Made by a program: the position numbers and the translations under genes. A model generated the notes under the pieces. It was not told the DNA's origin, did not search any database, and saw only the letters and a program-made list of their open reading frames with translations. A stretch of 61,861 nt of DNA from a virus: the IMG/VR virus record IMGVR_UViG_3300042472_000345, positions 1 to 61,861 of that record; one strand, given 5' to 3'. Positions 26,701 to 36,300 of this stretch are shown here, one piece after another; the first letter of the stretch is position 1, and each line of letters opens with the position of its first letter.

Positions 26701-28385
26701 TTGAAAATAATCCAGCATTAGCAATTAAACAACGTAATATTGATATTACACAATATCTTATTCCAGGAGTACAATCTGTAGGAGATAATCATAATATTAA
26801 TAATTTTAATAGAGAATCTTCTGTATTTATAAAAACTATAGAAGATAGAAATACCACTATTACTGTTCCACCTTTATTGTTTCCTAATGACGTTCCAAGC
26901 ATTAGCATAAATGGATCTCCTGGTATTAGCGACTATTCAAGATATACAATTACTAGTTCAGATCGTTGTATTACTCCTGCAGAAGAAAAAGATGATGTAA
27001 CAGTAGTATCTTATTATGCTTCAATGAAAAATGTATTTGATAACCAATGGGGACAAATATATTCTTATGAAACAGTTGATACAGGTTTTCAAAAAACAGT
27101 TCCATTTACAGGAGTGTCAACTGCCACTATATTTGGAGGTGATACATTCATTTCTAGATTTGCATTTAAAACAAAACTTCCATACTTTATTGATAACAGA
27201 GTGGGAGCTCCTGATGATTCAGAGATATTCTATGATGAGATTGGTAACATAGCCTATCCAAAGTACTGGCACTCAGCACGTTCTGTATTATCAGATTTTA
27301 GTCTTGATAATGGAGTTGTAATGACAAACATAGTTTCAATCAAAGCACATAATTTTGATTGCCCTAATGATCCTTCTAAAGTACCTACAGGAAGTGAGAG
27401 TTCTTATAGAACCTATTATGATGGGTATTTTTATTTATTTGCATATGGAGTTCCTAACTTCTATTGTGAGAGCTCTTACAATTTAGATTTGCGTCAAGCA
27501 TTCAATAATAGAGAAGGTGACTTCTGGCCACATGTTAGTACTAGTATTCCTGATGATTGGGTACAAGAAAGTTTTGTTCCAATTTCTCAAGATAATACAT
27601 ATTATTATAATACAACTTTTTCTAAACAGAATAAAGAGAATTACTTCACACACTTACCTCCTGATTGGACAGAACAACTGTGTTATACAAACTATCCATT
27701 CAGAGCAATATACTCAGATCCCCAAACCACAAATGCTGATAACAGAGTTAATAACTGGTTGACGTATAGAGCAACTGCAATGTTTGACTTTCCTCAGAAT
27801 TATGGAAGTCTTACAGCATTAGATGGTATTCAGAATAAAGCTATTTTAGCTAGATTTGAAAACAAGTCATTGTTATATAATACATTGCTTACAATTAACA
27901 CAAGTAATCCACAAGCAGCATATATAGGAAACGATACATTGTTTAAACAATCCCCTCCTATTGACTTTGCTGAAACAGATCTTGGATATGTAGGAAGTCA
28001 GAATAAGTTCTTGTTGAAGATTCCACAAGGACAAATTACTGTTGATGCTAAACGTGGACAAGTGTTTCTTGTTAATAGTAATCAAGCTACAGATCTTTCT
28101 GCATTTGGCACAGGAATGAATAGATTCTTTACAGACCATTTAGCATTTGAGATTCTTAGATATTTCCCTGAAGTAAATACAGATAATCATTTCACAGGAA
28201 TTGGTTTACATGGAGTGTATGATTCTAAATTTGATAGAGTTATTATTACAAAACTTGATTATATTCCTATAGACAAAGATGTGAAATATGATGCTGATAA
28301 AAGAGAGTTTTATATAGAGACAGTGCAGCATATTCCAGATGCTACAACAACATCAACAACTTCTACTACTACAATAATATCTTAA
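23766..28385 (+). CDS. Large tail protein, probable tail-tip/muzzle or stabilisation protein (1539 aa)
   Basis: This is a very long, beta-rich, aromatic-rich protein (many GNTIYWTDGFNPRRY-like strands) directly after the ring candidates. That is the place and size class of the crAss-like tail protein variously called tail stabilisation or muzzle. A hydrophobic stretch occurs near residues 760-800 (VLPFAFLGIEAVVIIGGIVV), which is odd for a beta-sheet tail protein and could insert into a membrane. The last 12 residues are a Thr/Ser run. A run of seven G lies inside the gene at 24408-24414. The next gene starts with what may be its missing C-terminal part. Confidence 0.7.
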   Translation: MADDKLEKIKKLLSGDQSDVNQEYNVASIGMNLDNTVSQVPKGMLTYALNASLENFDANSVNYQNEPGNEPCFNNNAEFFPANYILIGTHLIQEKNKHIFFLTNPSTGESEIGYMDNNDCNYHVFISAPCLNFDIDYPIHKIVHKITNCSTEIYWTDGFNPRRYLDLDPLKIPYTLAQSSTFCDPNYTSQIDCNQLKLQPNFSIPELTIVDVITGGDLTAGTVQFAIQYCDASSNPYTSYYSVTNPTPIANARVTDVNFNYPVGKSVVVGINNLDATGQFQYFNLAVIKTVNAISSVELIGTYFIDNVIMSITYSGQNKTNIRLSTADIFEKFPHYEIAQDLTSVQDILVWDNLTSIDRINYQSIASKIRFQWETYRIPSNENYSDELNATNLRGYLRDEVYAFEIVFLLKNGKQTDGFHIPGRQRNNNESFPDVPDTSPDFIGTPEYIDPLTGVGYSPYWKIYNTGSVVGIGTGLPIENATPHEYGDFAYWESKEKYPCNDALWGDLADQPIRHHKFPDVLVSPIFESATPVITANKYKVEMQTSDAVFPIGVKINISQVTQLIQQSNLTEDQKADIAGFKIIRGDRGTNKSIVAKGILRNLNLYEREKQTFYFPNYPYNDLSEDPFLLTANNAYSQLAEPWVVMCTEIDPETEPGGSLYNPADPDPRPYGTYEYTDPNTNKTFTERMYLNEIKEFCSNSRPFFVTGKAYIGPGNYDVYKVRSRGCKGFRVNWSSPYTLDNTALDPQGPWLDGWSAVEFNLTNVLVGLLVVQVLPFAFLGIEAVVIIGGIVVDGGRALYATVAVGGTVSTACRNRWYDIACKCSVGQEYIPPIGESPRGVIDFTRSRRSSVKCGETTQLPAITTDASKYRHVFNSPETSFGQPFLGNVLKLENVMYGAGTGHFVAVNKNAKYKLISKEAQEDALRSSDAIARMTDPFNFTATFTAYQAYLTIYINGITRKNYAYSFNSIASYDYYGDIENNPALAIKQRNIDITQYLIPGVQSVGDNHNINNFNRESSVFIKTIEDRNTTITVPPLLFPNDVPSISINGSPGISDYSRYTITSSDRCITPAEEKDDVTVVSYYASMKNVFDNQWGQIYSYETVDTGFQKTVPFTGVSTATIFGGDTFISRFAFKTKLPYFIDNRVGAPDDSEIFYDEIGNIAYPKYWHSARSVLSDFSLDNGVVMTNIVSIKAHNFDCPNDPSKVPTGSESSYRTYYDGYFYLFAYGVPNFYCESSYNLDLRQAFNNREGDFWPHVSTSIPDDWVQESFVPISQDNTYYYNTTFSKQNKENYFTHLPPDWTEQLCYTNYPFRAIYSDPQTTNADNRVNNWLTYRATAMFDFPQNYGSLTALDGIQNKAILARFENKSLLYNTLLTINTSNPQAAYIGNDTLFKQSPPIDFAETDLGYVGSQNKFLLKIPQGQITVDAKRGQVFLVNSNQATDLSAFGTGMNRFFTDHLAFEILRYFPEVNTDNHFTGIGLHGVYDSKFDRVIITKLDYIPIDKDVKYDADKREFYIETVQHIPDATTTSTTSTTTIIS

Positions 28386-28390
28386 ATATT

Positions 28391-30148
28391 ATGTCAACAA
28401 ATAATGATAATACAATACCAGTAGTAACAAGAACACAGGTCTATCTTACAGATCCTGAATTCTTCTGTAATAAGTCTTGGACTATTTCATATAATATGAA
28501 TACCAATAGTTGGATTTCATTTCACAGCTATATTCCTAATTGGTATATGGGTGAAAATAATTTCTTCTATTCAGGAATCAATGGCTGTTGTGATGATTTT
28601 GATTCTAATTTTATTGCATTTGTAGGTGATACAAATAAACCAACAACCTCTACAACTACCACAATTCCAACTAGACCAAATTATACAACCACTATAAGAT
28701 ATGTTCCATCATGTGATTTAGTGGGTGAAGCTACAGAACTGTTTTGTGAATTGGCTGGTGAAGTTGTAATTACAGTTTCAACAACAACAACAACTACAAC
28801 TTGTACACCACCTGATAATTTATTTACATATACTTTATATGCTGGATATCAATATGGTAGTGGTATGCCAATTGATTCAACATCAAGTTTGAATGATATG
28901 TGTAATGCTATGGCAATCATTAGACTTGGTAATCCATCAATCAGTGCTGTAACAATTAATGGTTATGCATTTAGTCTTGATGTTTTACAACTTGTTTATG
29001 ATAATCAATTTTCTAGTTGTACATTTATTCCTGATGGATATTATTACACATTAGAAAGCTTATCTGATGGATATGGATATTATGTAACTGATGGATACAT
29101 TGCTAGATTAGTAGATTGTAATTGTGGAACTACAACTACCACTACCACAATTGCACCAACAGTAGGAGAATGCTGTGGACTTTTATTTAGTGCAGCAGAT
29201 AAAATTTATGTTCTCAATGATGATGATAATCCTATAACAGAAGTAATTGTACCAGGATATGTAAGTGGATATGGAATAGCTATGACAGCAAATAAATTCT
29301 GGTCTATTGATACACAATTTATTGAATGGGATATAGCACTGTCTCCATTTAGCGCAATCTTTAATAGAAACATCACTTTCCCTGGAGGATTTACAACATC
29401 ATCAGGGATGGTGGCAATTGATGATGTAACATTAATTACAATTGATGATTCAACAACTCCTCAAGATGTAATAGAAATGGATGTTACAGGACTTGCAGGA
29501 GTTGCAACTATAATGTTTAGTTTACAAACTGATAGAGTTGCAATAGGAAACATGTTGTATACAACAGAAGCTAAACTTATTATAATCAATCAGGATGTAA
29601 CTACATCAGATTATTACATTACACAATATGACTATCCTACATCAGTGATCGAAATAGATTTAAATGTTGGAACGTCTTATGATCTTGTAACATTATCAGA
29701 ATGTAATTGTATTATATTTGCAGGAGATACTTCTGGAAACTTATATGCTGTAGATGAATTACTGTCAGGTATATTAATTCCTATATTTGGTACAGGGCTT
29801 ATTCTTGAATCAGCTACACAAGTAGCAAGTTGTGTTCCACAGTCACTTAATAGTAATGGTAATAATATAACTACAACTACAACAACTACAGTGTTTGTTC
29901 CAAATCCATTCTGTTATACTATCACTGTATCTGGCAATGGATCAGCTACGTTCACTTGGATAGATTATTTAGGAGTGGGACAATTCCAAACATTGGTTAA
30001 TGAAACAATTTACATATGTGCACAACTCAATACTATTGATGGAGAAACAACTGGAGAAGCTATAGTTACTCTTACAGGAGGAATAACTTCTTGTACATCT
30101 GATGGAGATTGTACACCCACAACAACAACAACAACAACTATTCCTTAA
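28391..30148 (+). CDS. Tail/fibre fusion: tail-protein fragment, propeller-like domain and fibre module (585 aa)
   Basis: Residues 10-80 (VYLTDPEFFC, then SWTISYNMNTNSWISFHSYI) look like the C-terminal end of a large tail protein. Threonine-run linkers then separate a small beta domain (about 85-135) and another (about 140-250). A propeller-like region with strands such as KIYVLN and GNLYAVD spans about 258-485. The last domain (about 500-575, FCYTITVSGNG) is homologous to one in the modular fibre at 16459-18408. A polythreonine tail closes it. The gene is 5 nt from the large tail gene. The whole looks like a fibre anchored through a detached piece of the tail protein. Confidence 0.7.
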   Translation: MSTNNDNTIPVVTRTQVYLTDPEFFCNKSWTISYNMNTNSWISFHSYIPNWYMGENNFFYSGINGCCDDFDSNFIAFVGDTNKPTTSTTTTIPTRPNYTTTIRYVPSCDLVGEATELFCELAGEVVITVSTTTTTTTCTPPDNLFTYTLYAGYQYGSGMPIDSTSSLNDMCNAMAIIRLGNPSISAVTINGYAFSLDVLQLVYDNQFSSCTFIPDGYYYTLESLSDGYGYYVTDGYIARLVDCNCGTTTTTTTIAPTVGECCGLLFSAADKIYVLNDDDNPITEVIVPGYVSGYGIAMTANKFWSIDTQFIEWDIALSPFSAIFNRNITFPGGFTTSSGMVAIDDVTLITIDDSTTPQDVIEMDVTGLAGVATIMFSLQTDRVAIGNMLYTTEAKLIIINQDVTTSDYYITQYDYPTSVIEIDLNVGTSYDLVTLSECNCIIFAGDTSGNLYAVDELLSGILIPIFGTGLILESATQVASCVPQSLNSNGNNITTTTTTTVFVPNPFCYTITVSGNGSATFTWIDYLGVGQFQTLVNETIYICAQLNTIDGETTGEAIVTLTGGITSCTSDGDCTPTTTTTTTIP

Positions 30149-30152
30149 TGAT

Positions 30153-31019
30153 ATGTCAAAGGTTATAACAATACGATTAACAACTGCTGGAGCAGGGACT
30201 GGACCATTCACGATCACAGATCAGTTTGGTAATGTTATAGCTACAAACGTTTCCAAAAAATCATTGATGGCAGGAATTAGTTATGTAGTTGATAATGTAG
30301 TTGACATAATAACAATTGAATCTACAGGAAAATGTAAATTAAAAAAATCATTCACTCTACAATCAATTACTAGAACTGACTATGCAGCTTTAACATATAC
30401 ACAATCTACTAGTGCATGTCTATGGAGACATCTTACTGACATACATACATATAACTACTATTATGGAAAAATAGAACCATACATTATCGAATACCCTTTT
30501 ACATATCAATACCAAGATGAGATCTTACAGAATGTAAAAGATTACACCAAGGCATATGAATACATTCCTATTCCTGATGGTGTATTTAGTTACAATACAA
30601 AAGTTGAAACAAACGATAAATGGTTCAACAAAGCTATTCTATATAATGGACAACAAAGCTCAGGGTTATTAGAACTTGTAGCAAAACCAATAAATAACTT
30701 ACAAGCATACAACTTATATCCTATCTTTAACACTAATAGTAAAACTATCACTTATACTAAGAGTGATAACTTCTATCAGTATAATACATTCTGGGCATTG
30801 CAGAAGAGTTCTCAGATTCCATTATTCAACACGTCTTGTGAAAGCCTTTCAATTGATAAGGTGATTAATCAATCTAACATGGACTATGGATCTAGATCAT
30901 TTAAGAAAGCTACCCTTAGAGCAAAAGAACTTAAGGTGAGACACATCTTAGATAACTCTGCAACAGTACACTTAGTTAGTCAATTCATAATAGCTCCTGC
31001 TATGATAAGCTATAAATAA
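30153..31019 (+). CDS. Tail fibre or tail structural protein with TTAG-GPF module (288 aa)
   Basis: I start at the ATG at 30153 (MSKVITIRLTTAGAGTGPF). The upstream ATG at 30102 lies within the polythreonine end of the previous gene and would add an artificial Gln-rich segment. The first 70 residues match the N-terminal module of the SprB-like fibre at 19404 (ITLTTAG, GPF, LLAGY/LMAGI). The rest is beta-rich with many aromatic residues (DIHTYNYYYGKIEPYIIEY). No enzyme motif is seen. It ends the tail-fibre section, and the giant cargo genes follow. Confidence 0.65.
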   Translation: MSKVITIRLTTAGAGTGPFTITDQFGNVIATNVSKKSLMAGISYVVDNVVDIITIESTGKCKLKKSFTLQSITRTDYAALTYTQSTSACLWRHLTDIHTYNYYYGKIEPYIIEYPFTYQYQDEILQNVKDYTKAYEYIPIPDGVFSYNTKVETNDKWFNKAILYNGQQSSGLLELVAKPINNLQAYNLYPIFNTNSKTITYTKSDNFYQYNTFWALQKSSQIPLFNTSCESLSIDKVINQSNMDYGSRSFKKATLRAKELKVRHILDNSATVHLVSQFIIAPAMISYK

Positions 31020-31061
31020 AATAGTTATGGAAATTTGGAAACACGTAATCTCTTACAAATA

Positions 31062-33341
31062 ATGAGTAGTGGTAAAGTAAAATGCACATGTGGATGGAGT
31101 TGGAACAAGTCTGATTCTAGCAAGAAAGATTTGTACATATGTCATGAGTGTGGTAGAGACAATAGTAACAACATGAAGAATGGTGGTTGGCTAGACAACT
31201 ATGGTGAGGAAGAAAACTATAATGATTATGAAGTTTCTGCTCCTGAAGGATTTGAAGGAGATGGATATAGTAACGTAGGACGTAACTATTCTCCTGCATG
31301 GGGGGGACAGTTTCAAAAAGGGGGTAAACTTAAATTCTTACAACCTACAGATGAAAATCTACCTGAAGGATATGTTATTCCATATAACACTCCTAGTTCT
31401 GAACTAGCTATGTCAATAGGAGGAGAGAATGGGGAACCAGCTTATTTAATCCCTAGCTTTAAATATGGACAACCATTAGATGATCCATTAGCAGAGTTTA
31501 GAAAAACTGGAGAACATCTTGGTGGTCCATTTAAGACATATCAAGAAGCTGATGAATGGGAAAGAACTGTAAGACATCCTGCTGTTGAAAGAAAAGAAAC
31601 TATAATGTTTCCTCAAGAAAAATTTCAACAAGGTGGTGACATTCCTCAACCTACATCAGGTATAGGTAATATATTTAGTAATATGATGGGAGGAAGAAAT
31701 AACTCTCAGTATGAAGTGTATGGGGATAACTCTGCACGTAACCTTAATACATTCAATCCACACTATACAAGAATAGATAAAAAAGAACCTGTTCCTGGTG
31801 CTGAACTTCCTAAAGAAGAAATAAAACTATTTAGAGAAGATGTTCCTGCAGACACAGGATTTATTCCTAAATATTTTTCACAATCATCTACAAGTGACGA
31901 TGATGAATATTCAAGAATACGACCCATATACAGAAAAAAGAAAAAACCTATATATAATATAGAACCAGAAGATGAAGAACTAGAAGAAGATGAAGAGTCA
32001 GAATTTACTGATCCAATCAGTTGGATAATTGATAAAATAACAGATCTCTTTACACCATCTGATGATGAAGAAAATGAATCTGGAGAAAAAGAATCTTGGA
32101 ACATCAAACAAAGAAATACTCGAATGAAAGGTGAGGGAGGAGCGTATGATGCAATGAATATTAATACAAGTGATCCTGAACAAATTAAACGAGCACAAAG
32201 AAAAGCTGACATATTTAATACATCTATAAAGAAGAAATATGGAAACTCCAAGAACCCTAAAGCAATTGAAAGAGCAAACACAATAAAAGATACTGTTACT
32301 GTAACTCCTAATCTTGCAATGGGTGGTTCTGTTCCAGGAGCTGTAGGATTCACATACGCACGTACGAAGGGTATTCCTTCCAATGGTCCATATGCAAAGA
32401 AGACATTGGCTAGTGCACAGGATGGGGAACAATTAGATATGCATGGAAATCCAATGTTTGCAAGGAGAGTAGATAATCCTAATGTAAATAGAAGTTACTA
32501 TGATCCTAGGTTAAACACAATGAACATAGGGACTGATTACACTACATGGAAAGATGATGAGGGTAACCAATTAACAGGAGAAGATTTAAAACTTCATCAA
32601 GATCAGTTATTAGCACATGAAAATTATCACGCTATTCAGCATTCAGAAGGTAGAGATAATTATGACATAGCTCATGATACAGATGATAGACTATGGGCTG
32701 AGATGCAAAATCCACCACAGATGATGACCACTGATGCTGTATGGAATAATTTTTATAATAGAAGCGATTTAGAAAATCAAGAAGACTATATACAATTAAT
32801 AAACGATGTTCCAGAAGCAAGAATTCTTAATAAATATTTATTATTTGATAAAGTTCTTGACAGTCAAAGATATACTAATCCTTTAAACCTAGAAGGAGAG
32901 GCAAAGTATTATGAAGAAGTAGGAAAAGAGTATGACTACAAAAATGGTGGATCAATGTCTTATTACCAACATGGACTAGATTGGAAACCTAAAGGAATGA
33001 AGAATGGTGGGTGGTTAGATTCATTTGCTGAAGGTGGGATCATTAAAGATGACAGAGGACAATGGGCTCATCCTGGAGAGATAACAGAAATAGGTTCTAA
33101 CAATATAACCATGCAAGGAGTTCCTTATGATGTATTAGGAATATCTGATACTGGTGATACAAAACTAATGAAACCAGGAAAGAACTATAAGTTCAAAGGA
33201 AAGAAAGTAACAGAGTTTCCAATGGCTAAGAATGGTGTAAATCAACAAGATGAAAAAACTTTTGAACAGTTAGATCAATTAACTAACTTTACAAACTATA
33301 ACAAACCACAACCAGGTGGATGGTTGAACAAATACAATTAA
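31062..33341 (+). CDS. Zinc-ribbon protein with HExxH metallopeptidase motif, virion cargo candidate (759 aa)
   Basis: The start is taken as the ATG at 31062, which overlaps a stop as TAATG; a longer frame begins at TTG. The N-terminus has a Cys4 ribbon (CTCGWSW, then CHECGRDN). A box NMKNGGWLDNY follows and recurs near residue 645 (GMKNGGWLDSF) and at the C-terminus (PGGWLNKYN). The middle (about 300-345) is strongly acidic. Near 515-530 the sequence LLAHENYHAIQH holds an HExxH site (H519, E520, H523). A downstream Glu, perhaps in the LEGEAKYYEEVG helix, could be the third ligand. This suggests a zincin-type peptidase packaged with or ejected from the virion. It could process other cargo proteins or cut a host target. 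A run of seven G occurs at 31300-31306. Confidence 0.7.
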   Translation: MSSGKVKCTCGWSWNKSDSSKKDLYICHECGRDNSNNMKNGGWLDNYGEEENYNDYEVSAPEGFEGDGYSNVGRNYSPAWGGQFQKGGKLKFLQPTDENLPEGYVIPYNTPSSELAMSIGGENGEPAYLIPSFKYGQPLDDPLAEFRKTGEHLGGPFKTYQEADEWERTVRHPAVERKETIMFPQEKFQQGGDIPQPTSGIGNIFSNMMGGRNNSQYEVYGDNSARNLNTFNPHYTRIDKKEPVPGAELPKEEIKLFREDVPADTGFIPKYFSQSSTSDDDEYSRIRPIYRKKKKPIYNIEPEDEELEEDEESEFTDPISWIIDKITDLFTPSDDEENESGEKESWNIKQRNTRMKGEGGAYDAMNINTSDPEQIKRAQRKADIFNTSIKKKYGNSKNPKAIERANTIKDTVTVTPNLAMGGSVPGAVGFTYARTKGIPSNGPYAKKTLASAQDGEQLDMHGNPMFARRVDNPNVNRSYYDPRLNTMNIGTDYTTWKDDEGNQLTGEDLKLHQDQLLAHENYHAIQHSEGRDNYDIAHDTDDRLWAEMQNPPQMMTTDAVWNNFYNRSDLENQEDYIQLINDVPEARILNKYLLFDKVLDSQRYTNPLNLEGEAKYYEEVGKEYDYKNGGSMSYYQHGLDWKPKGMKNGGWLDSFAEGGIIKDDRGQWAHPGEITEIGSNNITMQGVPYDVLGISDTGDTKLMKPGKNYKFKGKKVTEFPMAKNGVNQQDEKTFEQLDQLTNFTNYNKPQPGGWLNKYN

Positions 33342-33342
33342 T

Positions 33343-36300
33343 ATGAAGGCTCAAATATTAAAAATTGCTGGTGTTAAATCTGAAAAAGAATTCTATAAAA
33401 AGTATCCTTCAGAAGAAGCATTTATGAAAGTGCATGGTAAAGAGTTTAAGAAAGCTCAAACTTCTAATGCTGTTGAGAAAGCTCAATTTGGTAATCAATT
33501 TTCTGCCCCTAATTGGTATCAGAATAATCAACCATATGGTATATCATCAACTCCTGGTGCAGGATTCAATCCTGGGAATACAAACATTCCAGCAGGAGGA
33601 ATAAGTGCACCTAATGCGCAAGCCTTTGCTAATCAATCATTTCAAACACAAGATCCATTTGCGTTAAATAATAAAGTTGGAAAACGATGGGCTACAAACA
33701 ATCAACTTCCAGCAGGTGTTACAGATAGAAGTGTTCCTGAAGATATAGGATTTACTCCTCAATCTCCTGCAAAAGAAACAAGTGGAATTAGTAGTGCTCT
33801 AGGAGCACTTCCAATAATAGGTGGAATAGTACAAGGACTTGATGCATTTGAACAAGAGAAAGATGCAGTGAAGCAAGCAAGACAAGATAAAGCAATAAGT
33901 GATGTACAACTTAAAGCTCAACAATCTTCAAAAAGAGCTCAACCTATTGAGCGTAAATATGTAAGACCTGAAGATGCATTGACAAGTGCTAACCAAGTAT
34001 TTCCTACAATGGGTGTAGGTACAAATATTCTTAAACGTAATGGTGGTTTTGTAGATAAGGCACAGAATGGTTATGTGACAGAAGAGAAATCAGACTTAAT
34101 AAATAAATATCCAAATGCTGCAAGACAAAAAGCAGCTATTGAAAATAGAAAATCTAATCAAGTGGCATTTGGTCCACAAGAAGCACCAGCAGGATATGTG
34201 GCTCCTAAAGAAACTGAAACTATCAAAGCTATATCAAAACCTAAAAGTAAAGAGGTTTGGAAGATATGGGAAGATACAACAGGTACACCTTGGAGTGAAG
34301 CAAAGAAAAAAGGATATACAGATGGATCAGCTAAAAATAATTTAGCATTAGCTGACAGATTACTAAGAGGTGAAAAATTAACTCCTCCTGGTGGAAGTAA
34401 ACCTTCTGCTAAAAAACAAGTTGGTAAACAACAAACATTTGCTCAAGCAATGGCAAGTAAACCAAAGATGGGCAAAAAAGATTTTGGAAATATACAAGAT
34501 CCAGAAGAAGATAATTTCATAACTAGAACAGGAGAAGTGTTAGCTAATCCTTTACAGAGTTATGCTCACTATAGTAAGTATGGTGAACTTCCTGCAGAAG
34601 GGTTCTCTAAAAATAATAAGAATGCATACGATGAAGTTTTAGGAGCAATAAATCCTGCATACTGGGTAAACTCAGCAGCTAATGCAAGTGACTATGCAAC
34701 TGAAGGAGAATATAAAAGAGCAGGGATGGAAGCATTAGGAGCACTCCCAGCATTAGGGTTATTGAAAAACACTAAATACTTACCATATCTCCAAGGACTT
34801 CCAGGAGCAAGAAATTATCAAAGAGCAGCAAAACAAATAGGTGAAGGTGCAAAAAGATTAGGTCAAGGTGCTCCTAAACAATTAGGTGCAAGAACTGTGA
34901 AACAACTTGGACCAGGGAAAATGAAACAGATAGGAAGAGGACCTCATCCTAATTTTGTAATGTATGAAGATGGAGGAGAGATCCAAAACACTTATGCTCC
35001 TGGAACGTTATATGATGATCTTGGATATGAGCCCCTCAATGATTCATCTATGGTAAAAGGATATAGACATGGTGGACATGTTCCACAAGCACAGAGTGGG
35101 TGGAGCAATTGGCTAAATACAATAAATGGTGGAGGAAGTGGATTCTCTGGTGTTGATGGTGCTTCTGGTGCTGGTAGTTCTTTGGGACAATATGGTCAAA
35201 TTGGTGGCAATTTAGCAAATGCTGTAACAGGTAACAATGCAGGTGGGGCTATTGGTGGATCTGTAGGTGGAGCTGTTGGTAGTATATTTGGACCAGCTGG
35301 TTCAGCTATTGGACAAACAGCAGGAGCATTAATTGGTGGATTTGCTGATCAAAATCCAAAAGAGATAGAAAGATTACGAAGACAAACAGAAAGAAATCAA
35401 CAAACTATAATGCTTAACCAAAAGCTTCCTGCTATACAAGCAGGTTATGCCTCTCACATGAAAGATGGTGGATGGGTAAGTCATGATTGGCAGCCACAAG
35501 TTATTACACAATTTGGTGATCATAGTATGAAAAAACTATTAGCTCCAGATGAAACTATGGATACGTTAAGAAGTGGTGGGCACATTAGTGGTCGTTACGT
35601 ACAGCCTAGCCCTAGTGCATTAGAAACTATGGCATTAGGTGGACAAGTTAAAACTACTTGGGGTGGACATGCTGAAACTATTTCTCAAAATCCATACATG
35701 CCAGGTACAGGTGAAACTATTATGTTCAGAGGAAAGTCACATGATGAATCTGATGGTAATGGTCACACAGGTATTGGTGTTAAATATGGTGAAGGTGGAC
35801 ACGATTCATATACAGACTATGCTGAGTATGGTTCACAGAACGCTGATGCTGATGTAGAAGTGGAAAGAAATGAACCAGCATTTGAAATGGAAGATCCTGA
35901 AACAGGTGAGAAAAACTTAACTGTATTAGGTAATCTTAAATTTGATAAAAGAATTGCAGCACAAACAGGTGATCAAGATATTATTGCTTTATCAAATAAA
36001 TACAATGGTAAGAAATTTAAGAATATTGGAGATATTATTTCTAAACAAGAAGCTAAAGAGAATAAAGTTATTGCTAGTTCGACAGACAAGTTAAATGGAT
36101 TAGATGTAAACAACTCATTTGATAAACTTACACTTTCTGCACTTAAAGCAAATATCCAAGGAGCTAATGCAAAACTAAAAGGTTATGCAACAGATAAAAT
36201 GAATCTTGCCAATTTCCAAAACGCAATCAATGATTCATCTGAAGAACATTATTTAGATGCTGATAGTCTTGCACAAGGAAGAGGTAAAGTTAATAAAGAA

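Noticed and set aside
30102-30152. Earlier ATG giving a Gln-rich N-terminus to the gene at 30153
   Set aside because: The Gln run is only the polythreonine DNA of the previous gene read in another frame. The module shared with 19404 starts at 30153.
31027-31062. Eleven-codon frame just before the HExxH gene, ending in TAATG
   Set aside because: It could be a coupling leader peptide, but its length gives no coding signal and nothing supports expression.
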